Assembly (NCBI RefSeq): GCF_024346995.1
Contig: NZ_AP024887.1
Location: forward strand, 62,001 to 126,000
From: Vibrio palustris
GTDB lineage: Bacteria; Pseudomonadota; Gammaproteobacteria; Enterobacterales; Vibrionaceae
DNA length: 64,000 bases
Direction: 5' to 3'
Shown: positions 21,034 to 28,959 of the stretch, one piece after another
How positions within the stretch are numbered: the stretch's first letter is position 1
Layout: every line of letters starts with the position of its first letter
Position numbers and translations under genes: made by a program
The notes under the pieces: model-generated
The model's database searches: none
Told to the model about the DNA's origin: nothing
What the model saw: the letters and a program-made list of their open reading frames with translations, nothing else

Positions 21034-21187
21034 CCAGCATAACCTGTGAAGTATATTTATCAAGATAATAACCGGACTTCTGTACATTTTTTTATCACTA
21101 AAATGTGTTTTATCGGTAAAAGCTAATATATGACCATATTGAGGCCGTCGAGAAGTGTGGGGAAGATAGGATCACCAGCATAACCTG
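21034..21187. repeat. Two direct copies of CCAGCATAACCTG
   Basis: Exact 13-mers at 21034-21046 and 21175-21187, 141 bp apart. A near copy (CCAGCATAACATG) begins at 8385 inside the palindrome before the peptide ABC operon. Confidence 0.6.
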
Positions 21188-21600
21188 CTAAAGTTTTTAT
21201 ATGAATCTTTTATTACAGGCCTGAATGTGTCGTCCTCGCGTGGACAATAAGTACCATCTATTTAATGTCTTGTATGTGTCATTATTATTGCTGCTACATG
21301 TGTAATTCTTTCCAAGTTTTATGACTCGTCTTGTAATTTTTTCTCAATACCTAGCAACCCGCTTATTCATTCTTTACGTAATAAAATATAACGCCTTGAT
21401 AAAAAATAGATTTATACCCTTGGCATACAACCTGCAGTCTGTACTACAGCTAAAGTTTCTATTTCTTTATGGCAGAGGACACTGCCACAAAGAGAAAAAG
21501 CGTCATGAGACATCAAAATATAGCCTTCTTTGGTACTCAATCATGTATAGAAAGGAAAAGATTGAGTCGGCGCGAGAGTAATAAGTAGGAGGGAGGGGGT

Positions 21601-22002
21601 ATGACAGTAGAGATGAATCGCGTGAGAGAGTTGCTTGTCAAAATGATACATCACCGGCAAAGGTGTGAGGCTCTTATTTATGCGCAATCACATCGAACGT
21701 TAGCAAGGTCAGCCTATCGATTTGTTAAGATAGAAAAAGTGATGATCCAAAAAATGGCCATGCTATTGTTTAAACAAGATGGCGAGCAATTCATTACAGC
21801 GCATAACACCGGATACGATGTGATTGAATTTGATGATTACAACGAAATGCATGCGATGAATAAGTCGATGTTAAAGGATATAAAATCACTCATAAAAACG
21901 ACGGGTGACACCAATTTAACGGCGCTTGTTTCTTACTGGTTAGCGGCGTTACAAATTGAAAATGATGAGATGCACAAGCATTTACCGACGAGTGAGTCGT
22001 GA
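21601..22002 (+). CDS. Hypothetical 133-aa helical protein
   Basis: 133 aa, no signal peptide or membrane segment, rich in Met, His, Lys and Glu and apparently all-helical. I do not recognise the family. Helices such as RELLVKMIHHRQRCEALIY and LVSYWLAALQIENDEMHKHL with scattered His and Glu are compatible with a four-helix bundle of the ferritin/hemerythrin-like kind, which is speculation. A near-perfect AGGAGG Shine-Dalgarno at 21587-21592 with 8-nt spacing strongly supports the first ATG and real expression. It converges on the hemerythrin gene. Confidence 0.7.
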   Translation: MTVEMNRVRELLVKMIHHRQRCEALIYAQSHRTLARSAYRFVKIEKVMIQKMAMLLFKQDGEQFITAHNTGYDVIEFDDYNEMHAMNKSMLKDIKSLIKTTGDTNLTALVSYWLAALQIENDEMHKHLPTSES

Positions 22003-22084
22003 TGCTTGGCTTACTTGGACGTTGTGTGTTTGCGGGTTAGGTAGGGCGGTGCAGGTTACTTACCATAAAATAGAGACTTGATCG

Positions 22085-22118
22085 CGTTCCTTTCGTGCCG
22101 CTATGGCACGAAAGAACG
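22085..22118. terminator. Hairpin between the orphan gene and the hemerythrin gene
   Basis: CTTTCGTGCC (22090-22099), loop GCTAT, GGCACGAAAG (22105-22114), extended by CGTT/AACG around a bulge. It lies between convergent genes but lacks a T-tract, so termination is likely but unproven. Confidence 0.5.
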
Positions 22119-22129
22119 ACAAATCGACA

Positions 22130-22567
22130 TTAGCTTTTGTCCGTCATTTCTTCAACATAACCATCGGCTAGTTGTATCTTTTGGTTGTCGGTCATTACTT
22201 TACCGGCAAGTGGGAAAAAATTCTTTTCTTCGTCTTCAAGGTGATGCAGCACTTTATGACGTAAAGTTTTCATCAGATTTATCCAAGAAGGCGAGCTCAT
22301 ATCCGTGGAATCGAGTTGCGCCAGAAGTTTATCGAACTGGTGGTGCTCTGCGATACCGTGGCGAGAGACGTCGATGGTCGTATCACTCTCGATTAAAGGA
22401 GCATAGAAAAATCGCTCTTCTGCAGCAGAGTGTTGTTCGAGTTCATGTTTTAGGTTCTGGTAAAACTCTTTGCGTGCAGGAGACTCACCAGAGGTTTCCA
22501 TGAGAGTCTCGAGTAAAAGACGTTGCTTTTCATGGCTCTCTTTTAGCACATCAAATATGTTTTTCAT
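22130..22567 (-). CDS. Hemerythrin HHE-domain protein
   Basis: 145-aa protein with the HHE cation-binding four-helix fold, which binds a di-iron centre and is used for O2, NO or iron sensing or for protection. Likely ligand motifs are SHEKQ near the N-terminus, EQHSAAEERFF, EHHQFDKLL and HHLEDEEKNFFPL. The start MKNIFDVLKESHEK is preceded on its strand by an AAGGAG site; a longer frame upstream is not supported. No partner domain is attached. It is next to a BON-domain stress protein on the same strand, which suggests an envelope or oxidative stress setting. Confidence 0.88.
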   Translation of the reverse strand: MKNIFDVLKESHEKQRLLLETLMETSGESPARKEFYQNLKHELEQHSAAEERFFYAPLIESDTTIDVSRHGIAEHHQFDKLLAQLDSTDMSSPSWINLMKTLRHKVLHHLEDEEKNFFPLAGKVMTDNQKIQLADGYVEEMTDKS

Positions 22568-22674
22568 GTTCGACTCCTTATATAGAAGTGAATGATTCGC
22601 GCGGCGATGTTCGCGCGTGCTCGGTGCTGCGTGCACAGTGCTGATTGTTACGTGGGCAGTGTTATCTAATTAGA

Positions 22675-22698
22675 GCGAACCCCGCGAGCGGGGTTCGC
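22675..22698. terminator. Perfect 11-bp hairpin downstream of the BON gene
   Basis: GCGAACCCCGC (22675-22685), GA, GCGGGGTTCGC (22688-22698). Very GC-rich, but no T-tract on either side. It may terminate or attenuate transcription from the BON gene into the hemerythrin gene. Confidence 0.5.
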
Positions 22699-22713
22699 TT
22701 ATACAAAGCGTCA

Positions 22714-23268
22714 TTAGTGCTCGACGTGCAGTTTATCAACGACGTTATTCACATCATCTGTGTTCTGAGCAATCGTCATTGCTAGATCATGCTCGGCATC
22801 TGACTCAACATTGCCTTTGAGTGTGACCGTCTTGTCTTGAGTGGTCACATTAATGTCGGTGCCACTGATATCAGTATCCATCAGTAAGCGCGTTTTAACG
22901 ATTGTGGTAATTTTAGAATCAGTTAGCGAAGCCAGTGTTTTTGAATCTGTGTTCTGGTCTCCTTTGTTCATCACTGTTAGTTCGTTGTCCACTTTTTTCA
23001 CACCATCAATCCCGGAGACGAGTTCTCCTGCCAGTGATTTTTCTACATCACTGTCGACTGACCCTGAAAGTGTCACGACTTTATGGTCAACATCGGTGTT
23101 GATATCAAAAGAGTTAAGGTTGTTATTAAGTAACAGCGTTGCTTCAGCTTTACCATCTAACCATGCATCCATAGATTTGTTTTCCCATTTATCATTGGCT
23201 AGGGCTGCAGTAGAAGAAGTTGCGAGAACTGACGCCAGTACAATTTTAGCTGCAATGTTGTTTTTCAT
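22714..23268 (-). CDS. Periplasmic BON-domain protein (OsmY-like)
   Basis: 184 aa with signal peptide (cleavage after AALA, about residue 24) and two BON domains, about residues 40-105 (INTDVDHKVVTLSGSVDS) and 115-184 (INVTTQDKTVTLKGNVES). OsmY-type proteins are periplasmic, induced by osmotic and stationary-phase stress, and act as chaperones or bind the membrane. Family length (about 200 aa) fits. An AGGAG site precedes the start. Confidence 0.88.
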   Translation of the reverse strand: MKNNIAAKIVLASVLATSSTAALANDKWENKSMDAWLDGKAEATLLLNNNLNSFDINTDVDHKVVTLSGSVDSDVEKSLAGELVSGIDGVKKVDNELTVMNKGDQNTDSKTLASLTDSKITTIVKTRLLMDTDISGTDINVTTQDKTVTLKGNVESDAEHDLAMTIAQNTDDVNNVVDKLHVEH

Positions 23269-23640
23269 AATAACTCTCCTTTATTTACGTTTTAATATAG
23301 GAGCAAACCACATGCCAACTTTTTAACTATCTGTTTTTATTGAATTATGGTTTCTTTTCCTAACGTAACAAAGCGATTAAGCAGAAGCAGGCGTGAATTA
23401 TTTACATGGACTAAATGTAAATTTTTATTAGTGACGTTGTGCATTTAGCGGCGAGTTAGCAGGAAAGCTTTCTTGCAACCATGATGTTTATCGATGCACC
23501 ACGTTATAAGAAGGTTCATAGCCAAATAACAGGACGTTCTGCTCACATTTAGATAACGCAAAGAGCATGATGAGATTTGATCTTGTACCGGTTACCTAAT
23601 CGACGTACATTGTTTCAGTCACAGTTGAGAGGATATTTGT
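23269..23640. other. Intergenic region between divergent BON and sigma-54 activator genes
   Basis: 372 bp, no coding frame I can support. It must hold both promoters. I see no -24/-12 sigma-54 element or convincing operator. Confidence 0.5.
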
Positions 23641-24984
23641 ATGTCGTTGCCAACCCTATTTCTGCGAGTACAAGATCCGTTACTCAAAGACGCGATTACT
23701 TCTTGCCAAGAGCTGAATAAATTTTGTCAGTACGATATTGATGTCGCTGCTGATTGGATTAATCACTTTCTGAAGCGAAAGCCTGATGTCGCGATTATTG
23801 AAGTGGAGCATTTTACCCACGCTGATTACCAACGCCTTGCCAGTATCGACGGTATTTACGATATGGACTGGGTGATTATTAGCTCGGGGGTTCCTAACGA
23901 AGACTTGGATAAGCTGGTTAATTTAGGGGCGATTTTCCATTACCGCAAGCCTGTAGATATTACTCTCTTTACCGAGACGCTGTGCGAAATTAGCCAGTAC
24001 TATCAATGTAAACAAACGCAAGGACGTAAAGTTTTTAGCAGCGAGCTTGATCAATTTGGTTTATTGGTGGGGTCCTCATCTGCGATGCATCAGCTTTATC
24101 GCATGATCCGGCGAGTTGCCAAAATTGATGCCAACGTTCTCATTACTGGAGAAAGCGGTGCAGGCAAAGAGCTGGTGGCACAGACCATTCATTTAGCCAG
24201 CGAGCGTAAGCAGCAACCTTTTATCGCGATTAACTGCGGCGCAATCAGCCCAAACTTGGTCGATAGTGAATTGTTTGGCTATGAAAAAGGCGCGTTTACT
24301 GGGGCCAATAAAACCCACCAAGGTGTCTTTAAACAAGCGGAAGGTGGGACGTTATTTTTAGATGAGATAACGGAGATGCCTATAGAACAACAAGTGAAGC
24401 TATTGCGTGTTTTGGAAACCGGAGAGTATCGCCCGGTGGGCAGTCAGACTGCGCATATGGCTAAAGTGCGCATTGTGGCCGCAACCAACCGAGATCCCAA
24501 AGTCGCGATTGAAGAGCAGTTCCTACGTGAAGATCTGTTTTTCCGGTTATCGCACTTTCCATTGGTGATCCCTCCGTTGCGTGAACGAGGCGAAGACATT
24601 GTTGGTTTGGCGAAGCACTTTATTTCACACCGTAATGCCAATGAGGAAATAACCAAGTCCATTCTCGACTCCGCATTGCAAAAAATCGCCTTACACGATT
24701 GGCCGGGTAATGTGCGAGAGCTCAAACATACCATTGAGCGGGCGTTTATTTTAGCCGATGATGTTATCTGCGATGAACACTTGATCTTCGATACGCCGCC
24801 ACTTGAAACTGGCACCAGCATTGAAGATTTGGTCCCTGCGGGTGTGTCTTTAGAGCATTTAGAAAAAGCGGCAATTTTCAATACACTAGAAGAGAATCAA
24901 GGCAATAAAACCGAGTCGGCTCAAGAGCTCGGTATCAGCGTGAAAACCCTCTACAACAAACTTGAGAAGTATCAAGAAGAATAA
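23641..24984 (+). CDS. Sigma-54-dependent transcriptional activator with pseudo-receiver domain
   Basis: 447 aa in three parts. Residues 1-120 have a receiver-like fold without the acidic pocket: the beta-3 strand reads VAIIEVEH where a phospho-Asp is expected, although the YRKP lysine-proline of beta-5 is kept. Residues about 140-375 are an AAA+ domain with Walker A GESGAGKE, the sigma-54-contacting GAFTGA loop, Walker B TLFLDEI and the arginine-finger region [13 protein letters not shown]. The C-terminus has a Fis-type HTH ([21 protein letters not shown]). No sensor kinase is adjacent, so control is probably by ligand or protein partner. VpsR-like architecture is a possibility, but VpsR keeps an Asp. 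Confidence 0.88.
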   Translation: MSLPTLFLRVQDPLLKDAITSCQELNKFCQYDIDVAADWINHFLKRKPDVAIIEVEHFTHADYQRLASIDGIYDMDWVIISSGVPNEDLDKLVNLGAIFHYRKPVDITLFTETLCEISQYYQCKQTQGRKVFSSELDQFGLLVGSSSAMHQLYRMIRRVAKIDANVLITGESGAGKELVAQTIHLASERKQQPFIAINCGAISPNLVDSELFGYEKGAFTGANKTHQGVFKQAEGGTLFLDEITEMPIEQQVKLLRVLETGEYRPVGSQTAHMAKVRIVAATNRDPKVAIEEQFLREDLFFRLSHFPLVIPPLRERGEDIVGLAKHFISHRNANEEITKSILDSALQKIALHDWPGNVRELKHTIERAFILADDVICDEHLIFDTPPLETGTSIEDLVPAGVSLEHLEKAAIFNTLEENQGNKTESAQELGISVKTLYNKLEKYQEE

Positions 24985-25071
24985 CGCTCATCATCAAAAA
25001 AAAAGAGCACTGAACAGAATTCAGTGCTCTTTTTCGTATTGCGCTAGGCGATTAGCGCATGGTTACTAATT
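24978..25071. repeat. Left copy of a ~94-bp direct repeat (DR-L)
   Basis: Begins in the last two codons of the sigma-54 activator (AGAATAACGCTCATCATC), contains an A9 tract, the complete terminator hairpin and a tail matching the last codons of gor (TTAGCGCATGGT). The right copy is at 27397-27489. The two differ by one A in the homopolymer, a 6-bp patch after GCGCTA, and two substitutions near the end. Everything between them behaves as an insertion. Confidence 0.9.
24996..25034. terminator. Terminator after the sigma-54 activator (inside DR-L)
   Basis: AAAAGAGCACTGAA (25001-25014), loop CAGAA, TTCAGTGCTCTTTT (25020-25033): a perfect bidirectional terminator, duplicated at 27419-27452. Confidence 0.92.
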
Positions 25072-25367
25072 ACCAACACAGGTGGTTTCTGAAATCAATC
25101 TGGAAAGGTTTATATGACAAGGCTCTTCGGCCTTTTCCAGAAACTAGTCACTTCTTTGAGGTGTGCTTTCAATAGATGGAGGGGAGCTTTCAGTATCAAA
25201 CTTATTTATGCCCCACTCGGTGTTAACGTAACTACTCAGTGGCGGATCGTGCCACTGAAATCACCGTACTTTTACTCATGGTTGCAACTAGCTGTGTGGT
25301 GAACGGAGTCTCCCATTTCTTTCCATCTTCAAAGTTAACTCGTTTAAGACGAGTTCGGAATAACCAT
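25072..25367. other. Non-coding left part of the inserted module
   Basis: About 300 bp with no supported gene. It has several hairpins: CTGGAAAGG paired with CCTTTTCCAG (about 25100-25140), CAGTGGC/GCCACTG (about 25234-25254), and AACTCGT-ttaag-ACGAGTT (about 25336-25354) just downstream of the LysE gene. A 62-aa frame here resembles nothing I know. Degraded mobile-element sequence is possible. Confidence 0.4.
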
Positions 25368-25991
25368 TCATTGCCAACTAGCTATTAACTGCTGCCTAAT
25401 GTCTGCAATTACAGGAAAGACCGATAGCAATAACAAAACGGACATAGACATGTTAAACCAAATTAGATAGTTATTGTTTTTCAGTGTTTGTTGTAGGAAA
25501 GTGCCAAACATTAGCCATATCCCTACGCATGGAAACGAAACGAGGAAAAAGGTTGTAGCAATGGCCAGGCTTTGGGTTGTGTATTGTTCTCCTATCGTTG
25601 TGAATGAAGAAATCGCACCAATAGCAACTACCCATGCTTTGGCATTAACCCATTGAAAGATTGCTCCTTTTAGAAAGCCCAGCGGCTTGGCTTTTTGAGT
25701 GCTACTATCTACTGAACCACTTCTGGATATAAGCCAGGCCAAGTAAAGCAAATAGGCGGTCCCAACAACCTTTATGATTAAACTCAGTTGTGGAAACAGT
25801 GTAAAAAGGTGGCCGACCCCCAAGCTGACAACCAGTAGCATAACAGTAAATCCGACACAAATGCCTGTCAGTAGAGGCAGGCTCTTTCGCACGCCAAAGT
25901 TTAGTCCTGATGTCATAACCATAATGTTATTGGGGCCAGGAGTAACTGAAGCAGAAATAGCAAATAGCGCTATAGAAACCATGTATTCCAA
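25368..25991 (-). CDS. LysE/RhtB family amino-acid exporter
   Basis: 207-aa inner-membrane protein with about six helices and the family N-terminal signature SASVTPGPNNIMVMTSGLNFG. LysE/RhtB proteins export amino acids or their derivatives; the substrate is unknown. It is divergent from an XRE-cupin regulator 167 bp away, a common exporter-regulator pairing. Both lie inside the repeat-bounded module, so horizontal acquisition is likely. Confidence 0.9.
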   Translation of the reverse strand: MEYMVSIALFAISASVTPGPNNIMVMTSGLNFGVRKSLPLLTGICVGFTVMLLVVSLGVGHLFTLFPQLSLIIKVVGTAYLLYLAWLISRSGSVDSSTQKAKPLGFLKGAIFQWVNAKAWVVAIGAISSFTTIGEQYTTQSLAIATTFFLVSFPCVGIWLMFGTFLQQTLKNNNYLIWFNMSMSVLLLLSVFPVIADIRQQLIASWQ

Positions 25992-26099
25992 TTTAATTTC
26001 CTCTTAATACTTGATGTCCACTTTCATTTCATGAATGACGACAAATGAATAAACATTTTAATGAACGAGTGTTTTTTATATTGAGCGAGCAAGCTCGAA

Positions 26100-26129
26100 T
26101 TGTCAAACAAAACGATCGTTTGATATAAT
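26100..26129 (+). promoter_or_regulatory. Promoter and palindromic operator between lysE-type exporter and XRE-cupin gene
   Basis: TTGTCA (26100-26105), 18-nt spacer, TATAAT (26124-26129), 30 bp before the regulator's ATG. The spacer holds a perfect palindrome AAACGATCGTTT (26110-26121), the obvious candidate for self-repression by the XRE protein and possibly for control of the divergent exporter. Confidence 0.6.
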
Positions 26130-26158
26130 GAACGTAAATTTTATAACGAACCTATCCT

Positions 26159-26716
26159 ATGAATAGAAATGAACCACCTATTGCACAAATTGCAGCTACG
26201 TTAAATTCGGAAAGAAGACGTTCAGGGCTAAGCATTGCTGAGGTTGCCAGACAGGCAAAAATTGCAAAATCGACTTTATCTCAACTGGAAAACGGAGTTG
26301 GGAACCCAAGCATCGAAACGCTATGGTCTATTTGTATCGTATTAGGTATCCCAGTATCACGCTTGCTTGAATCACCGAAACAGGAAACGAAAGTTATTCG
26401 CCATGGCGAAGGAGTAACAGTCGCTTCAAAGCGTAACAATTACCACGCTACTTTGCTTGCAGCATGTCCGCCTAATGTAAGTCGAGATATATACTGGATT
26501 GAAGTTGAACCTGGAGAACCCCATTACTCGGAACCACACAATCAAGGAGTAATCGAGCATGTTGTTATTGCTACAGGAAAGGCTCGACTTGGTTTGGTTT
26601 CAGAAAGTTATGAGCTTAATGAAGGTGATTATATTTCTTACCCTGGAGATTTGCCGCATTTGTTTGAGGCTTTACAAGAAGGAACAAGAGCAATGCTGAT
26701 TTCTGAGTACCGATAA
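26159..26716 (+). CDS. XRE-family transcriptional regulator with C-terminal cupin sensor
   Basis: 185 aa. Residues about 8-65 are an XRE HTH (RRSGLSIAEVARQAKIAKST, LSQLENGVGNPSIETLWSI). Residues about 105-185 are a cupin barrel (HNQGVIEHVVIATGKARLGL, LNEGDYISYPGDLPHLFEA), the ligand-sensing module of this family. It is divergent from the LysE-type exporter and probably controls it in response to the exported compound. Lower GC content than the surrounding housekeeping genes is apparent by eye. Confidence 0.88.
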   Translation: MNRNEPPIAQIAATLNSERRRSGLSIAEVARQAKIAKSTLSQLENGVGNPSIETLWSICIVLGIPVSRLLESPKQETKVIRHGEGVTVASKRNNYHATLLAACPPNVSRDIYWIEVEPGEPHYSEPHNQGVIEHVVIATGKARLGLVSESYELNEGDYISYPGDLPHLFEALQEGTRAMLISEYR

Positions 26717-27008
26717 AACTACTACTTTACGAGAGTGTTAGACACAAAAATACATGCAATTTAATAGCATTTAATTTCAAATAACCTTAGTGATTCTAGA
26801 GTAATGTTGTGCAAACTTCTGTCCATTTCCTGTCATGTCAGCCACCAGAGCAAGTGGTGGCCGATTGTGTTTTGCGATACCAGAAGTTATCTGAAGGATA
26901 GAATCCGCCTGAAACGCCTAAATGATTTCTGTCCAGAACCTTCATTGGCTGAATTTTATCCGTGGCATTTTTTAGCATGAAAATTCTACGAAGTTTGTTA
27001 GAGCCGAT
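26717..27008. other. Non-coding spacer before the IS remnant
   Basis: 292 bp with no supported gene. A hairpin CCACCA-N7-TGGTGG is present near 26842-26860. The minus-strand translation is interrupted by stops and is not assignable. Confidence 0.4.
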
Positions 27009-27392
27009 TGTAGTGGCATAGTGAATTTGGTCACTTAGTGAGAGGCGATATCATCACCTCATAAGTTAACCGGTGAGATTATGACAAAACGTACAAGACG
27101 ACTATTTATTAGCGCAGAATTTAAGTTAGAAGCGGCGCAGTGAGTCCTAGACCAACACTATTTAGTGGCTGTAGCCACCCAAGCAATGAATGTGGGCAAG
27201 TCCACGATGGATAAATGGGTTCGCCAGCTTAGAGAAGAGCGCTAAGGGAAAACACCGAAAGCGTCACCAATGACCCCTGAACAAATAGGAATTCGAGAAT
27301 TAAAAAAGAAGTTGGCTCGCTTTAAGAGCATAATGAAATATTAAAAAAATCACGGCACTGTTGGTGTTTGGCTCGCTGAACAATTCTTGATA
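27009..27392 (+). pseudogene. IS3-family transposase OrfA remnant, disrupted
   Basis: The frame starting at 27081 reads MTKRTRRLFISAEFKLEAAQ, then a TGA, continues with [20 protein letters not shown] and RQLREER, then a TAA, then [20 protein letters not shown], and after a frameshift TALL..GSLNNS. This is the HTH and leucine-zipper OrfA of an IS3-family element (about 100 aa) with two internal stops and at least one frameshift. The sequence from 27009 (TGTAGTGGCATAGTG) may be its left end. OrfB is absent: the remnant stops a few bases before the right direct repeat at 27397. It is inactive. Confidence 0.8.
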
Positions 27393-27396
27393 ACCC

Positions 27397-27489
27397 AGAA
27401 TAACGCTCATCATCAAAAAAAAGAGCACTGAACAGAATTCAGTGCTCTTTTTCGTATTGCGCTAAAGGGTTAGCGCATGGTAACAAATT
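27397..27489. repeat. Right copy of the ~94-bp direct repeat (DR-R)
   Basis: Starts with AGAATAACGCTCATCATC, a copy of the end of the sigma-54 activator gene, holds the same terminator, and runs into the true 3' end of gor. Compared with 24978-25071 it has A8 instead of A9 and AAGGGT instead of GGCGAT after GCGCTA. Confidence 0.9.
27419..27452. terminator. Terminator of gor (inside DR-R)
   Basis: AAAAGAGCACTGAA (27419-27432), CAGAA, TTCAGTGCTCTTTT (27438-27451): the same perfect hairpin as at 25001-25033. Confidence 0.92.
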
Positions 27490-28825
27490 CTTCTGAACCT
27501 GTTGGGTGGATAGCAACCACAGCATCGAAATCGGCTTTAGTAGCGCCCATCTTCATCGCAACAGCAAAGCCTTGAATCATTTCATCGACAGTAAAGCCGA
27601 TGCCGTGCAGACCAACGACTTTCTCATCATCACCCGCACACACGAGCTTCATACGACACGGTTGACGGTGTTGCGTCACTGCGGTGTACATAGCGGTAAA
27701 GCTTGAAGTGTACACTTTAACGTTATCTTCACCGTATTCGGCGATGGCTTCTGGCTCGCTAAGGCCGATGGTGCCAATCGGTGGGTGGCTAAAGACAACC
27801 GTCGGTACTAAGTTGTAGTCTAATTTCGCTTCTTTTTGACCATTGAAGAGACGCTCAGACAATAGACGACCGGATTTTACCGCGATAGGCGTCAGTTCAA
27901 TCCCGCCTTCCATGATGTCACCCACACAGTAAATGCCGTTTACCGATGTATTTTGGTACTCATCAACTTTAATAAAGCCTTTATCATTGGTCGCAACACC
28001 AGTCGCCGATAGGTTAATCGCATCAGTCGCTGGGTGACGACCAATTGCCCAAATCAAGGTATCCACATTTTGTGATTGACCGTTTTCTAGGTGCAGAGTC
28101 ACACTGCCGTCAGCTTCTTTGACAACTTCTTTCGGTACGCTGTGCGTGTGCAGTGTTGGGCCTTCTGCTTCCATCACTTCAACCAAGGTCTCGATGACCA
28201 TAGGGTCAAACGAACGCAGCGGCGATTCTTTGCGGCAGAATAAGTGCGTTTCGGTACCGAACGCATTTAATACGCCAGCAATCTCAACGGCAATGTAGCC
28301 CGCACCGACAACCGCGACACGCTTAGGTTGTTCTTCTAGTTCAAAGAAACCGTTTGAATCAATACCGTGCTCAGCGCCAGGAATCGCTGGGATGGTTGGG
28401 CGGCCACCGACTGCAATCAGGATATGATCGGCAGTGTAATGTTCGCCGTTTACTTCGACGGTTTTTTCGTCGACAAATTTGGCAAAGCCACGAATCACGT
28501 TGACGTCGTTTTTACCCAGTACGCGATCGTAAGATTGGTGAATACGGCCGATATACGCTTGACGGTTTTCAACCAGTTTGGCCCAGTCAAAACCATTCAC
28601 ATTAACGTCAAAACCATAGTCGGCAGCGTATAGGTTCATAGCTTCAGCGACTTGCGCGCCATGCCACATCACTTTTTTGGGTACGCAACCAACGTTTACA
28701 CAGGTGCCGCCCAAGTCTTGCGCTTCAATAAGCGCGACTTTCGCGCCATGCATGGCTGCACGGTTTGCAGAGGCAATACCACCGCTGCCGCCACCGATAC
28801 AGATGTAATCAAAATGTGTTGCCAT
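27470..28825 (-). CDS. gor: Glutathione-disulfide reductase
   Basis: 451-aa FAD enzyme that reduces oxidised glutathione with NADPH in the cytoplasm. FAD motif [14 protein letters not shown] is at the N-terminus, the redox-active pair is Cys42 and Cys47 in [13 protein letters not shown], the NADPH domain has [16 protein letters not shown], and the C-terminal dimer domain ends in [12 protein letters not shown] with the catalytic His-Pro. Length matches E. coli Gor (450). The last codons lie in the duplicated segment described at 24978 and 27397. Confidence 0.97.
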   Translation of the reverse strand: MATHFDYICIGGGSGGIASANRAAMHGAKVALIEAQDLGGTCVNVGCVPKKVMWHGAQVAEAMNLYAADYGFDVNVNGFDWAKLVENRQAYIGRIHQSYDRVLGKNDVNVIRGFAKFVDEKTVEVNGEHYTADHILIAVGGRPTIPAIPGAEHGIDSNGFFELEEQPKRVAVVGAGYIAVEIAGVLNAFGTETHLFCRKESPLRSFDPMVIETLVEVMEAEGPTLHTHSVPKEVVKEADGSVTLHLENGQSQNVDTLIWAIGRHPATDAINLSATGVATNDKGFIKVDEYQNTSVNGIYCVGDIMEGGIELTPIAVKSGRLLSERLFNGQKEAKLDYNLVPTVVFSHPPIGTIGLSEPEAIAEYGEDNVKVYTSSFTAMYTAVTQHRQPCRMKLVCAGDDEKVVGLHGIGFTVDEMIQGFAVAMKMGATKADFDAVVAIHPTGSEEFVTMR

Positions 28826-28959
28826 TATTTTCTCCGTTTGTTTCGGTCAATCTCAGCATGCTAGTCGTTAGACCTTCCGCAGGATCGTTATTGTTAATAG
28901 TGAGATTGGGATAGATTTATTGAACTCAAGTCCACATCTATTTCATTCAACATACTCTA

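Larger units (their letters stand above)
20813..21600. other. Non-coding stretch upstream of the RND operon
   Basis: About 790 bp without a convincing gene; an 86-aa frame at 21321-21581 has no ribosome site and an unnatural composition. Visible signals are the inverted repeat ACCGAA-N8-TTCGGT at 20896-20915 (84-103 bp before the adaptor start, a plausible regulator site) and two copies of CCAGCATAACCTG at 21034-21046 and 21175-21187. The right end carries a very strong Shine-Dalgarno for the next gene. Confidence 0.55.

Noticed and set aside
21321..21581. 86-aa frame upstream of the orphan gene
   Set aside because: No Shine-Dalgarno, low-complexity composition and no domain; probably chance.
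22841..23326. 161-aa plus-strand frame opposite the BON gene
   Set aside because: Antisense shadow of a clear signal-peptide BON protein.
25114..25302. 62-aa frame in the inserted module
   Set aside because: No ribosome site or recognisable family; the region is hairpin-rich and looks non-coding.
25072..27396. Integron cassette (attC) interpretation of the hairpins around the LysE/XRE-cupin module
   Set aside because: No attC core sites (GTTRRRY / RYYYAAC pairs) or integrase are visible; the 94-bp repeats contain a terminator and gene ends instead.
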